A stretch of DNA of 64,000 nucleotides from Bemisia tabaci (taxonomy: Eukaryota > Arthropoda > Insecta > Hemiptera > Aleyrodidae). The stretch's first letter is position 1. Every line of letters begins with the position of its first letter. Below are positions 33,331-44,997 of this stretch, piece by piece. The translations under genes and the position numbers were made by a program. The DNA lies in the NCBI RefSeq assembly GCF_918797505.1, contig NC_092801.1, forward strand, positions 38,680,517 to 38,744,516, read 5' to 3'. The notes below the pieces were generated by a model. The model did not search any database and was not told where the DNA came from. It was given only the letters and a program-made list of their open reading frames with translations.

Positions 33331-33996
33331 GGAACGTAGTCTAAAATCAGGAAAATCTACCACGGAATAGTTACGTAACAATACTATGTTGGTATACTGT
33401 ACCCTTTGCGCCTGAAAATATTAGGGACAGTTTTCATCTAGATCATGATATTTTTGCAAAACAATTTGCAAGCGCGATTCAAGACCAATGAAGAAAGATA
33501 TCGGTTCCGTAAAATTTTGTGGTTGAATTTAAACTTCAAATGCACGTACATTGTGGTACTGTAGACACGAATATTACCCTTATTATTTGTAGATAAAATA
33601 TTTGGAATCGGAAAAATCCGAAATTAGGTCATTTCACGTATTTTCGTACGGTTTTTTATTTTTTCTCCGGCTTGTTTATGTTTTTAATCAAAAAACAAAA
33701 TAATTTCAATACAATAAATTAAAATATTTCGTTAGAAGTACCACAAAACCTACAGCGTATAGCTGATGAACTCCACCGTCCGTTTATTGTAAAATGTCAC
33801 GTGCTACGTCATAATACAGAACGAAGTGAAAGCTCTTCCTTGTATACTAATAGGCATGTGAATTTATAATAATTTTAGAAAATTGAAATTTATTCATTAT
33901 TTGTTTTTTTGCGTGGATCTCTTTTAGTAAAGCTTGATATCATTGAAATATTTTTATACCCAACATTCACACTTGTTTTCATTTCACTCCTCATCT

Positions 33997-34268
33997 GAAC
34001 AAACATTGAATCGGTGAGAACGAAAACACACTAACTCGGTAACTTCAAAATGCTCACTTTTCATTATAAGGACAGACTATTTTCATAAAGGTCATTGAAG
34101 TTACCGTATCTGTTCCAACTTGGACATTTAAAATGTCCTTAAGTACTTGCTTTTAGGCACCAAAAATATTTTTCCGAGGCTAACTTCTTCACCTACCATG
34201 CAGTTTTGTGTGTGTCTTGATTCTTTTCATTTTTTCGAGTTGGTGCGTTTCCGTTCTCACTGATTCAA
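33997..34268. mobile_element. GTGAGAACGAAAACACAC MITE, copy 1
   Basis: Inverted ends TTGAATCGGTGAGAACGAAA and inverse. The interior carries CCAACTTGGACATTTAAAAT. Confidence 0.75.
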
Positions 34269-34432
34269 TTAGATTATTAGCAGTACGGGACTCATTACAT
34301 TTCAGTTGCCAAAATTAAGCTACTCGCATCACCATAATAGCGATTCTGGGCCATGAAACATTTTCAATAGGTAACGGATACATTTAAAGAAAAAACCGGC
34401 CGGCAGATCACACTCCGGTCAGCATTGTAATA

Positions 34433-34685
34433 CTGCCATGCTAAGGAAGAACGCCGTATGAACATTCGAGCGTTGTTAAATTTCCTTCTATAAAATGGTC
34501 ATTTTCGAGGAAAGTTATGAATGTTTTTCCTTGAAATTTTCAGAAACTTAAGGAGAAATTGCGAACAAAATTATCTGAAAAATTGGAGGAAATTGATTTA
34601 TTATTTTCCCCGAAAACTCGTGATTTACTAAAGGAAATTTGGCAACGCCTGAAGTCTCATACGGCGTTTTTCCTTAGCCCGGCAG
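34433..34685. mobile_element. CTGCCGTG-family MITE with AATA duplication
   Basis: Ends CTGCCATGCTAAGG and its inverse, flanked by AATA (34429-34432 and 34686-34689). Confidence 0.85.
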
Positions 34686-34698
34686 AATAATTGTCCCA

Positions 34699-34937
34699 CC
34701 ACACGGTGGATCGAGTCAATAGAAGAGGTCGGACAAAATTTGGAAATTTTAAACGCTTGTAACTCTGTCTATACAAAATTTTGAAGTTCTTAAAGTGGTT
34801 TCATTGGTTTCCTCATGAAATTTTCTTCTGAAGGCACCCCTTGAAATTGAATATGTGACATAATAAACATCAAAATTTGCTGTTTTAGCCAAAAATTTCA
34901 TGTCCAACCTCTCCCATTGACTCGATCCACTGTGCGC
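34699..34937. mobile_element. GCGCACAGTGGATCG-family MITE, copy 2
   Basis: It begins ACACGGTGGATCGAGTCAAT and ends TTGACTCGATCCACTGTGCG. The interior is nearly the same as copy 1. Confidence 0.8.
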
Positions 34938-36313
34938 CAGTACGAAAAATTGTTATGCATCCATTAAAATTGTCAAAAAGAGAATTTCAGTTATGAAGGA
35001 TTGATACCTGACGCATAGACAGGTTAGTGGAATATGTCAGACTCCGTGAGATGGTGAACGTGGGTTCACCGTTTACAACTGCATTCGCCGGGGGAAGGTT
35101 CGGCAATTTACACGTCAGAACTTATGCGTAATGGTGTAACATATGAAGTATGCCTACGATGCTAAAGGCGCTGTGAGTTGCGTAATTGCAGTTGCGCTAT
35201 TTGTTGCCCATGATAACTCGATTTGAATTGGTTATTCTCAAAAATGATTAAGCAACAAAATATCGAACACTGACTTTTTGGCGATTCGGTATAGCTGCAT
35301 ATTGCTACAAAGTGACTAGCAGAGAAATGGATGTTTAGGGCCTAAAAACATAATAAAAGTCCGGTCATTCTCAGAAAGACTCGAGCGCGAAAGCACCTTA
35401 TCGATGACTAACGAACAATACTGACGATTTTGAAAGACGAAGAGAAAACTTCGCTATTTTTGTAAATTTAACTTAGCTTAACTTTTCAATTTTTTCATAC
35501 ATTACATAATCATTGAAGCAATCCCCTATAGAATTGGAAAAAAAAGGAAATCAACGGCTTGCGTATTTTATGCTGTAAAATGCGGCCAAGTTGCTAACTC
35601 ATTTTTGCCAAAATTGTCAGTTAAGAGTTATTGTTTGTTAGCATTCGATATCATACTTGCTTATCTTTATTTGATGGGATTTGAATCCATCACGCAGTCA
35701 TCTCGAATTTTCAAGAATAAGGAGGTAAATATTTGTTGTTTCAGTATTCAAATGTGTCTCTGTTTTTCAGATTTTAGTAAGTTTTTGCTTTTAGAAATTA
35801 TCAGTAACGTAAGCAGTAGTCTTTAAGTTATGATCATATTTTATACAGAGAAACAAAAAATTAAAGTTTTCAAGCACATTACGGCTTGAAATACTAAAAC
35901 TTTGACTTATTTCAATGGAGGAAATATGTTAGAATAAGTCCGTTCACTCTCAAAAAAACCTGAGCGCCGATCAATTTTTTTCTTCTGTTTCCACTAAAAT
36001 TGCGGGAAACGTCTTAAACAACCAGAGTTCAATTTTAAATTGCAATCTTCTTACACATTCATTTTTCTAAGCTCCGAGATTAACAAAGAGATCGACTAAA
36101 ACAATTCTCACCCTGTTTTTTTAATTCTCATTTCTGACACTCAAGTCTTTTATATGACATTGTGACGTTGGTTCTCGGAATAGGATTAAGCGTGTTGCGG
36201 GGTTTGTAGGTCTCAAATTGGGGAAGCGAAAAGTTTTTCTTCTAATATATAACCAGAAATTCCTTGCAGAACCAGGCTTATCAGAACTCATAACTATTTA
36301 AATACTTGCCATG

Positions 36314-36541
36314 CACTGGAAAAAAAACACATTGGATTTACAGTCCAAACTCTTAAAAACATCGACAAGAAAAAATACTCTTGATTCAATCGGATTTTTG
36401 CTTAAATCAAGAACCAAGCCTCTTAATTTGAGCGGATTTCCTTTTGATTTAAGCTTAAATCTGATTGAATCAAGAGCATTTTTTCTTATCAATGTTTTCA
36501 AGAGTCTAGACTCTAGATACAATGTGTTTTTTTCCCCAGTG
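36314..36541. mobile_element. CACTG-ended MITE (CACTA-like), copy 3
   Basis: Same family; the 2-bp duplication is TG. Length is 228 bp, identical to copies 2 and 4. Confidence 0.85.
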
Positions 36542-37152
36542 TGGGTGCCTCAATAACAGACACATCATCGTAACTTTCAGAAATAATAAGAATGTAAATT
36601 ACTATAAAAACCCATTATTTCAGCTCATTTTTTGCTGAAAATTTACCTTAATTATATTAATTTATTGATCAATGAATTATTTGTTCAACATCGAATGTCG
36701 CATAAAAAAATTAAAAGAGAGTGGAAATAACAAACAACAATGTGTCAAGAAACTACTTTTAAGAGCAGATGGGTAGACATTCAAGTTTCTCGTCAAACAG
36801 TGCCACCTGGTTCCAAGTTTCACAAAAATCGATCAACAGAAGCCACGTATCGTAGGATCAATAGGAATCGTACGTGATGGTAAACGATACCTGTCGATCT
36901 GCGTACGTGAGAGCGCCTTCATTTACGTCTGATACTGTGCAATACCTCTGTGGCGGAATAGTTGCTCAGAGCGCCTTCGAAAGTATCGCTTCGACTTAAT
37001 AACAGAAGATCACGATTTCAGCTAAAATTACATTTTGACGCGTGCGCAGTGAAACATTTGCTCATCACCGACGATGTGGTTAAAAACATTCATACCTCAA
37101 TTTGCGCCGTTGCAAGTTTTTCACTGTATCTCTTAATATGGATAAACTAAAA

Positions 37153-37410
37153 TGAGCAGGGTTGCACAGGTGAAATATTGAAAATTTCCGTGAAATATTT
37201 CATGAAATTTCACAGAGTTGTGAAAAATATGAAAAATGTGAAACACATTTTCAGGGGCTGGTTATGCAACACGCAGTTGTAAACACCAAAAAACAAAAAC
37301 TAGTTGCCTTCCATTTAATTTTGCATTGAATTTCGAAAACTATTTTTCAATATTTTTCATATCCTTCTGAAATTTCAAGATTTTATTTTTCATATAAAAT
37401 TACAACCATG
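37153..37410. repeat. Dispersed repeat CAGGGTTGCACA, copy 2
   Basis: Partner of 5360-5620; contains CACATTTTCAGGGGCTGGTT and ACAAAAACTAGTTGCCTTCC. Confidence 0.6.
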
Positions 37411-37648
37411 AATGTGATCACTCTGATATCTGCCATCTGCCGATATTTTTCCGAGGAATGAATGACGTTCAGCGATCGACTTGGATGACGTCAAAGTTAC
37501 CACCCCACGTAAGCCCCCTTCCGCCATTCATTTTAATCGCCTTGGCCCGTTGCTAATCTTTCTCTCAAGACACGAATGGGAAATTAGATTCTTTGCTGAA
37601 TTTCCGTTCACCTCTCCTCACTGTCCAATTTTGAATTTTAAACCCCGT

Positions 37649-38432
37649 CCGTGACGCAGCGTGGATGATCGATTATCGATAATGGGCCTGTTGCATGCAA
37701 GAGATACAGCCGTGCGAATAGACTTTTTAGAGGTTAAATGACACGCAAATTACGATGGTCACATTAAAAAAGTCTGAAATACACTCTTTACTGCGTAATT
37801 TGCGTTGTTATGAACGCGCTTTTTCAAATTTCCCGCGTCTGGGGGCAGTTTTCTAACGGAAACAATTAACGGCAACTCGCGGCTATTTCCGGTCAACTAA
37901 AACTGACAACATAACCTGAAAATCGGAGCTCGTGATATCGTGAAATGAAATGTAGAAGGATTGCTTTGGATATTTAAAAGTTGATCGATTTGGTTACCGC
38001 ATAAAGCGTATATGGACCACTATAAGAGATCACGTTGGATTTGTAAACAAACTGAAGGAAAAATAACAACAAAAACGACTCGGCATCTTCCGGAAATCAC
38101 CGGGCCCGCCGTTTGCTCGTTTCCGGTGATAGAAAACTGCCCCCAGACGCGGGAAATTTGAAAAAACGCGTTTCTAACAACGCAAATTGCGCAGTAAGGA
38201 GTGTATTTCAGACTTTTTTAATGTGACCATCGTAATTTTTGTGTCATTTAACCTCTAAAAAGTCTATTCGCGCGGCTATATCTCTTGCATGCAACAGGCC
38301 CATTCCCCTTTTGAAGCTATGGCAAAGAATCGATTATTAGGGTGTTCGTTGCGAAGAACCAGTTTGTCGATACTTTTCCATGGGTTTAAATAGCAGATCA
38401 ATCGATAGATCGCAAAGCACGCCATGCCACTG
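37649..38432. mobile_element. hAT-type MITE interrupted by a second element
   Basis: The 8-bp duplication AACCCCGT flanks it at 37641-37648 and 38433-38440. The outer sequence matches the hAT-like MITEs at 18.4-19.3 kb, although its left end is degenerate. A foreign ~620-bp element occupies 37684-38301. Confidence 0.82.
37684..38301. mobile_element. ~620-bp TIR element nested in a hAT-type MITE
   Basis: It has perfect ends GGGCCTGTTGCATGCAAGAG and inverse, and inverted repeats of ~170 bases (37684-37852 and 38132-38301). The centre (~280 bases) shows no coding potential. It sits at the ATCGATA/TTCCCC junction of the host MITE. Confidence 0.82.
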
Positions 38433-38478
38433 AACCCCGTATTGGTTGTGCCACCCCCTCTTGCGTCGTAAACCTCTA

Positions 38479-38732
38479 CTGCCGTGCTAAGGAAAAACGC
38501 CGTATGTGCTTTCGGAATTTGCCAGATTTTCTCTCAGAAAACATTTTTTTTTGAAGAAAGTTATTAATATTTTTCCTTGAAATTTGCGGACACTTCAGAT
38601 CAAATTACGAACAAATTTTTTGTGAAAAATTTGAAAAAAACTATGCACAAATTTTCCCCAGAATTCGTTACTTTTCAACGAAAATTTGACAATGTCTGGA
38701 GGCACATACGGAGTTCTTATTTAGCGTGGTAG
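38479..38732. mobile_element. CTGCCGTG-family MITE
   Basis: Left end CTGCCGTGCTAAGGAAAAAC; the right end is worn (TTAGCGTGGTAG). The flanks TCTA and ACTA agree at three of four bases. Confidence 0.78.
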
Positions 38733-38884
38733 ACTAGGTATTGCACACATTTGATCGCAAAAAAAGATTTCAGTATTTTGCTTTCCTGGTCAATAGTAAA
38801 AAACTCCATGGAAATTTTTCGTTGATAAAGGTTATGTTGAAGAGTAGCAGAGATTTGACATTGCAAAAGTGTGTAAATTAGGTC

Positions 38885-39060
38885 GAAGTAATTTTGATTT
38901 ACCCAAAGTTTTTATCAACGGTGATTTATCGCAATATTATTGATCAAAATTCGTGATTAATTGAAATCAAATTTCGATATTATCGAACTCTATTTTATGG
39001 AGATAAAATTGCGACAAGATCGAGGATAACCGTTCAGATGTTGATGATCCTGGTGCAGTG
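38885..39060. mobile_element. CAAGTAGCA MITE fragment
   Basis: The wording matches the family interior (ATCGAGGATAACCGTTCAGA at 39018) without either clean end. Confidence 0.55.
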
Positions 39061-39143
39061 ATTTGATCGCCAAAAAATCGTACAGAAATCGTAACCGAAT
39101 TTTCAAAATATTCCGATTCCTCCGTTGCATATTGCTACTTTTA

Positions 39144-39391
39144 TCGCATTCAGCAAAAAGGAACCAGCGTGATTACAGTGTTGTAAAAATGATGATTCTT
39201 CAGAATCATCCACAAAATCTCTCAGAACAGCAACTATTCTTTGCTTTCCACCAAAAAATTGTTAATTTGAAAAGTACAATTGTTTAATTTTAATACTGTA
39301 CGTATACTGAATATTTTTAGAAGGAAAGAAGAATTTGCAAGGTTTTGAAAACACTATAATCGCGCTTGTTCCTTTTGGTGAGTGCGATCCA
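39144..39391. mobile_element. GGAACCAGCGCG-family MITE
   Basis: It begins TCGCATTCAGCAAAAAGGAA and ends at its inverse. Clear arms surround an AT-rich centre. Confidence 0.78.
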
Positions 39392-39611
39392 CTTGTGAAC
39401 TATGAAAAATCCCATAGTAGTTTTATTCCTGCGGTTCAAACTTGGGAACAATCCCATGAAAACTCCAACAGAGACAAGGCCCAAGTGCGGGTCTCTGAAA
39501 TGTATTGTTTCTGCATCCAACTAGAGTAATCACTGCAATTTTCCCATCGAAACCTTTGATCGCTCATGACTCAATATTACGAGTCGATGACGGGATTTCA
39601 GCAGGATTCCG

Positions 39612-39760
39612 GCGCACGGTGGGTCGAGTCGATAGGAGAAGTCGGAGAAGATTTGGAAACTTTCAAAGCTTTTATTTTCGAAAATATGAAACAAATATTT
39701 TCAAGAGTGCTTCCGTTGGCTTTTTTTAAAATTTCCTCGCAGAATGGAGTATTTACACAC
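39612..39760. mobile_element. GCGCACAGTGGATCG-family MITE, left-half fragment
   Basis: It begins GCGCACGGTGGGTCGAGTCG. After ~140 bases the sequence passes into a different repeat (inverse of 9013-9330). Confidence 0.65.
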
Positions 39761-39764
39761 ACAA

Positions 39765-39970
39765 ATTTTAGTGCTTCATCTGAGAGTGCGTTATGAGCCG
39801 AGTTCGCTGTATTTTTCATAATTTTTTTCTGACATGGAAAATTTTAGAAAAATAGATTTAAAAGTGAGAAAATTCGCCGCCTAGTGACGTCATCTGGAGA
39901 CATTTTCCATTCAAACACATGTATTTTAGTAGATTAGGTTATTTTGTCATATCCTCTTCAATAATTGTTC
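39765..39970. repeat. Dispersed repeat, inverse of 9013-9330
   Basis: Contains GCGTTATGAGCCGAGTTCGC and GCCGCCTAGTGACGTCATCT; collinear in reverse with the 9.0-9.3 kb copy. Confidence 0.6.
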
Positions 39971-42900
39971 AATGGAGATGTTGCACGTGCGAGGAATTTG
40001 CGATTTGACTGCTGATTTTTATGTAAAAGTTCGCGATGGTGCCACTGGTTTTCTCTGAAATCAACTCCCAAACTCAAAAAAAGCTCTTAAGTTGAGGTCA
40101 AAATGGAGGGGATATCCCACGCTATCCTGAGAGTCCACCTACATCAAGGCGAACTCTCCATGCAAAGATAGGAAGCAAATACATTAGCAGGGTTGCCGTG
40201 TTTTCAGTTTTAGAGTCCCCAAATAAAGTGGCAGCCCTGTCAATGTATTTGCTCCCTATCCTTGCATATAGAGTTTGTCTTGAAGTAGAGGTGGATTCTC
40301 GGGATAGTGTGGGACATCCCCTCAATTTTGGCCTCAACTTGAGAGATTTTTTTGAGCTTGGGAGTTGATTTCAGGGTCATTCCACGCCTAGGTAGTCCGG
40401 GGGGTATTTTTTTTACCCCTCCAAATGACCCAACGATATTTATTATTGGACTCCTTAATACCCCTAGTTTTTGGAAATATATGTGGTTTACCTCCGTTTT
40501 GTTTTTTTCTCGCAATTTTTACGTGTTTTGTAACCCCGTTGCTTAGCTTTATCCTACTGTAAAAAGAGTGACAGTTTGGTAGCAATATTTTCTGGTATTC
40601 CCACCAAAACCAAGTTTCAGTTTATGTTTGCAGTTGTCAAGAAACTGATTCAATGTGCTCCTGCAAAGTTTCAATTTTTAAAAGTAATTACTGTGTATTA
40701 TACGTAACTTTTAAAACTTAGTGTACTGACTGTCACACCCGTTACACAAAACATGGGTTTTTTAATGTAACTATTTTTTTTCATGTCCTTTTGAGATGCC
40801 AATTTTTTCCGTACGTCTTCAAGTCAAGCACAGCTTTGGAGTATTTTTTCCAAATTTTTATCTCAACAATTGATGGGCAAAAATGCGTAACGGGTGTGAC
40901 CAATGAGAAGAGGCTTCAATTATGCAGATGCCTCACATCTCACCATTTTTTCTATGGTTATCACAAGAAATACACTCATATGCATAATTAGAGGTTATGT
41001 ATACATGTAATAAGAGAGAGATAGCCAACTTTTTTGCCATATTTCAGTATTTAAAGTGAATACACCTTATCTCAAAAGGACTTCAAATAGAACTCGTTGA
41101 ACTCTCTCCGATTTGATTGCAATATTTTCACTTTACTATAGGCCCAGACCTACCGTGCCAGGGTTTTTGTTTTTGGTTAATTTGGGCCATGCGAGGTCCA
41201 AGACCGCGGGGACGAAAGGGCAATCCTGAGTTACCCGAAGAAAAGCCCTGGGACGGTAGGTCTGGGCCACCCTGTAGAAAAATGTAGTTTTGGCATGTTC
41301 TACATTAAAATGCGTCATATTGCAGATTGATTTACTGCTTAGGACTGCCTACAATAAGAGTATGAGAAGAAAAGTAAGTTTTTTAACTTTTAAACTCTCT
41401 CAAAAATGATGGACCTCAGAGAGACAATCTGTCACACCCGTTACGTCACACCCGTTACGCAAACTTTCCCATTTTTCAAGGAAAGAAAAACAGATAATTG
41501 AAAACGGATCATCGGCGGTTGAAGCAAAAACCCTTGGCTTCATCATATAATTTAATCAGATTTTTACATTCATAAAATTCGCTGAGTTTCCACTTTACAC
41601 TCACTGAGGAAAAACTCACTTCCAAAATCGGTCACACCCGTTACGCATGCCTTTTAATTTTTTCTGAGGAATGGAACGAAGTAAAGCAATTTCTGATAAA
41701 CTGAAATGATCTATAAAAAAAGTTATTTCTGCTGCTGCAGATCATTTTTTTTATTAAACCCCAAGTAAGAGTTCAAAATCTTGTTTAAAGTTAAACTAGG
41801 GGCTTATTGGGCTGCTTCGCAGCCCCTTATTTTTCATGTACACCTTTCCCTTTCACATGTCTTTTTTTTTTTTTTTTTTATTTACTTTCATTTAATTTTC
41901 TGGTTTGTCTTTGAATTGGTCCTAATTTTTTCTTTGAAGTAATAAATATAACACTTTTTTTCAAAAATTGTAAGTTTATTTTGTAAACTTTAAATTAAAA
42001 TTATTTTTAAACCTTCATGCAAACTTCTTTTTAAGCTTTTACCTTTGTTTTCAAACTAAGTTTTAAGTATCGGTTTTTTTTATCTTCTAAATACCTTACT
42101 TTGTTTTCCTTTTAATTGTTGCTTCTTCTTTTTCGATTTCTGCCCTGCTATTTTCCAATTTTTCCTTCAACTCTTCTCTTTTTCGTTCCTCCTTTTTTTC
42201 TTTTCTTTTTTTTCTTCTTTTTCTTCTTCATTGTCTGCTCCCTTTTTTTCTTCTTTATTTTCTGTTCTATCTTTATCTTCATCCAATTCTTCCGCTTTTT
42301 ATTCTTCTTCTCTTTGTTCCTGTTCTTTCTTCTTTCCGTTTTCCGTATTTTCTGTTTCAGAAGTTTTTTTACTTTTTCCAGTTTAAAATTAGACGTTTAA
42401 AAATTATTATTCTTTTAAAAAAATCATAACTGACGAAGTTCATATACTAATTTAAAGAAAAAAAAAAATCAGAAGAAAAAGGATGAAAAGAAAATGGAAA
42501 TTAGTTATAAACATATTAATACACATTGAAAAGAAAATAACTAATAGCGTGAAACAATAAACATATTAATACACATTGAAAAGGAAATATAACTAACAGC
42601 GTGAAACGTTCTGATTGGAAATGAGAAAAAAAAATTGGAGGTTATTGAGATAATATGACAAAGAGTAAAAAAAACGCGGGAAAAGAAACATGTAAGTTGA
42701 TGGCAGTTGAGTGTTGGAGGTAACATCATTTAATGATGATTGTTGAATGAAAACAGCTGATAAAAAGACAGCAAATAGTAAAGTAAGATGCGTAGCAACA
42801 AAACTTTTCCGAAAAACAGAAAACAAAAAACCCCTACTTCCCCTCATCCAATTTATGAGTTTTTAGGGATTTAAAAATCGGGGACAAACCCCAGAAAATA

Positions 42901-43146
42901 ATTTATAGTTTTCCCGAAGCATTGAGAACAACACCTTTCAAATGAACCAACGCCCCTCGCAACCAGTACAGTGGTTAATTCACAATTTCATTCTATTTTT
43001 CAATTTAGATATTAAGATTGTTGTCACACCCGTTACAATGGAATGACCCTTCAGAGAAAACCAGTGGCACCATCGTGTTTCTCGCGAACTTTTTCGGAAG
43101 AATCAACAGTCCAATCGCAAATTCCTTACACATGCAACATCTTCAT
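39971..43146. mobile_element. Palindromic ~500-bp MITE, interrupted by a 2.7 kb element
   Basis: Same family as 24960-25467 and 44998-45505. The ends read AATGGAGATGTTGCA and its inverse. The left arm and centre run to 40373. The right arm continues at 43050 (TTCAGAGAAAACCAGTGGC), showing the later insertion. Confidence 0.8.
40374..43049. mobile_element. 2.7 kb non-autonomous DNA transposon with six 14-bp internal sites
   Basis: The ends are GGGTCATTCCA and TGGAATGACCC in inverted orientation, flanked by the 4-bp duplication TTCA. The element splits a palindromic MITE (39971-43146), whose right arm resumes exactly after it. Inside, GTCACACCCGTTAC occurs at 40732, 41431, 41445 (a direct tandem pair), 41631 and 43023, and inverted at 40887. 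The interior also has a T tract near 41866 and a pyrimidine-rich block (42110-42370). No transposase-like reading frame is present. A 4-bp duplication fits Sola-type or related superfamilies; I cannot assign it. Confidence 0.78.
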
Positions 43147-43239
43147 TAGGATCAGAAGCGGACTGGCTCCTCGAAGCGGCCGGGGAGAATTATATTTTCA
43201 CCGAAAACATACAAGATTGCAAAATCTCTACAATCTTGT

Positions 43240-43330
43240 GCTGCCGTGCTAGGGAAAAACGGCAGTGTGCTCCTAGGATTGCAAGCTTTCGGTATGCTCT
43301 GTTCGGAAATTGTGTAAACCGGCGTATGTT
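43240..43330. mobile_element. CTGCCGTG-family left-end fragment
   Basis: GCTGCCGTGCTAGGGAAAAAC matches the family end, but the sequence after it switches to the 49.6 kb repeat (inverse of the segment ending near 49660). Confidence 0.5.
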
Positions 43331-43374
43331 CGACACCAAGAAAATACGATTTTCAACGACTTGAAGTATGTATG

Positions 43375-43530
43375 AAGAATTGCATGAAGTATCCTGCAGA
43401 CTTGTAAGGCGCTATACTATCCGCCGCGCACATCGTGCTGTACGCGCAATGCATGAGGTATCCTGCGCTCTTGGAAGGCGCCACTATGCGCGCCAGCCGG
43501 CAGCCGCGAGCCGGCCGCACTGTGTTTGAT
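43375..43530. repeat. Two tandem ATACTTCA-box units
   Basis: TGCATGAAGTATCCTGCAGA, then TTGTAAGGCGC, repeats ~65 bases later as TGCATGAGGTATCCTGCGCT. The flank 43260-43370 is the inverse of 49570-49670. Confidence 0.65.
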
Positions 43531-43680
43531 ATGATTATTCAAACTTGGGGTATCAGAGATTTTAAACCTATGATAATGAAGTTTTTCTACTGTTTGTTGG
43601 AAATATCGTCATTTCAAATGATAAAACATTACTCGCAACTAATTTTCTTCTTTTTTTTACCAAGTTATAAATAATTTTAA

Positions 43681-43771
43681 CCACCATCGTGTTCCTCGCG
43701 AACTATCGCGTCAGAATATATTGTCAAATCGCAAATTCTTCACATTTGCAACATCTCTATTTAGAAGCAAG
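43681..43771. mobile_element. Right-arm fragment of the palindromic 500-bp MITE
   Basis: Matches the outer ~90 bases of the right arm of 24960-25467, ending ACATCTCTATT. The rest of the element is absent. Confidence 0.65.
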
Positions 43772-43973
43772 GATATCCATGTTTACTCAGTTTTTCTAGC
43801 AGTATCATTTTAAAGATGAAATTCAAAAAAATTGAGATACCTGCAAATTCTCTATTACCCCTTGAAATTAAATTTTTAACGAAATTAACATCCAAATTTG
43901 AAATCTTAAAAATTAGAAATAAAACTCAGTTTTCCCAGCAGTACCATTTTAAATATGAAATTCACAAATTTTG

Positions 43974-44201
43974 CACTGGACAAAAACACATTGGATGTAG
44001 AGTCCAGACTCTTAAAAACATCGACAAGAAAAAATACTCTTGATTCAATCAGATTTAAGCTTAAATCAAGAATCAAGCCTCTTAATTTGAACGGATTTCC
44101 TTTTGATTTAAGCTTCAATCTGATTGAATCAGGAGTCTTTTTTCTTGTCAATGTTTTCAAGAGTCTGGACTCCAGATCCAACGTGTTTTTTCCCCCCAGT
44201 G
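43974..44201. mobile_element. CACTG-ended MITE (CACTA-like), copy 4
   Basis: Same family; the 2-bp duplication is TG. Adjacent sequence on both sides (43810-43970 and 44205-44290) shares a short repeated phrase (TGAAATTAAATTTT), suggesting it landed in an older repeat. Confidence 0.85.
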
Positions 44202-44284
44202 TGAGACCCGTGCCAATTCTGTATTACCCTTTGAAATTAAATTTTCAACGAAATTATCATAAAAATTTGAAATTTCAGCAACAA

Positions 44285-44670
44285 ATTTCAGGTGTCAGCT
44301 CTTCTTTTATCTCGTTCCGTTGTGCGACGTCTCCCTGAAAGGCCTGATCACCACCCACGTGAGGCGCGTTAATCCGGTGGGCGGCGAAGGACTTGCTCCG
44401 GGGACAAAGCGGGGGAATGAGTCTCGATTCGTTTCATCCCTTTCATTTGTGACTCCCTTTCCAATCACAACTCTTTTTAATTAGCCTCTCGTTTTGATTT
44501 GCTCACATTGTGACCGCGCGCCGATGGACCATCATCCGCTAATTCTGACCTCGCCGCAAATTGAAAGACTATCACAATGCTTTTTTTTTGTCCTCCGCTT
44601 CTTTCAGAGATAATTGAGGTCGCCCCGAGGGCAAACCCACAGAAGTGCGTGCTGCTGCCCACCAGCTGAC
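44285..44670 (+). other. Exon-like GC-richer segments, unrecognised
   Basis: Two short stretches resemble exons. The first, after an AG at about 44300, reads LFFYLVPLCDVSLKGLITTH and ends at CAC|GTGAGG. The second, after the strong pyrimidine tract ending CTTTCAG at 44607, reads IIEVAPRANPQKCVLLPTS and then stops at 44669. Their phases do not join directly, and I recognise neither. They may be unrelated exons, a pseudogene or chance. Confidence 0.2.
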
Positions 44671-44997
44671 CTGCGATCAACCCGACCTGATATGACAAAA
44701 AATCTGCCGTTCGAAGTAAGAACGCTGTATTTCCATTTAACACCTTTTCAATTTGTTTCCGATACAATGCTGTTTTTCGAAAAACCTAACAAATATTCAT
44801 CCTTCGTTCTTTCAATACAACTCCGCCACAATATTAGAAACTAAAAATTAAAAAATGAAGCCTTGTGGCAATTGTATTTACTTGTAATAGAGCAGTACGT
44901 GCTGGAGAAAAGGGAACGAATTTGAGTGGAGTCACAAAGTTTTTGCTATGGACGGCAGAAATGGTCCCCGATTTGAGACGTACCTGGATTGGTTTAA

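Larger units (their letters stand above)
33331..36313. other. Intergenic region between MITEs, no gene seen
   Basis: Outside the elements listed at 33997, 34433 and 34699 the DNA is AT-rich. Short frames such as 35605-35826 have no splice support or recognisable motif. Confidence 0.5.

Noticed and set aside
42116..42400. Phenylalanine-rich 94-codon frame
   Set aside because: It is a pyrimidine-rich low-complexity block inside the 2.7 kb transposon; its composition alone explains the frame.
40700..43040. CRISPR-like array from the repeated GTCACACCCGTTAC
   Set aside because: The repeats are only 14 bp, irregularly spaced, in both orientations and inside a eukaryotic transposon.
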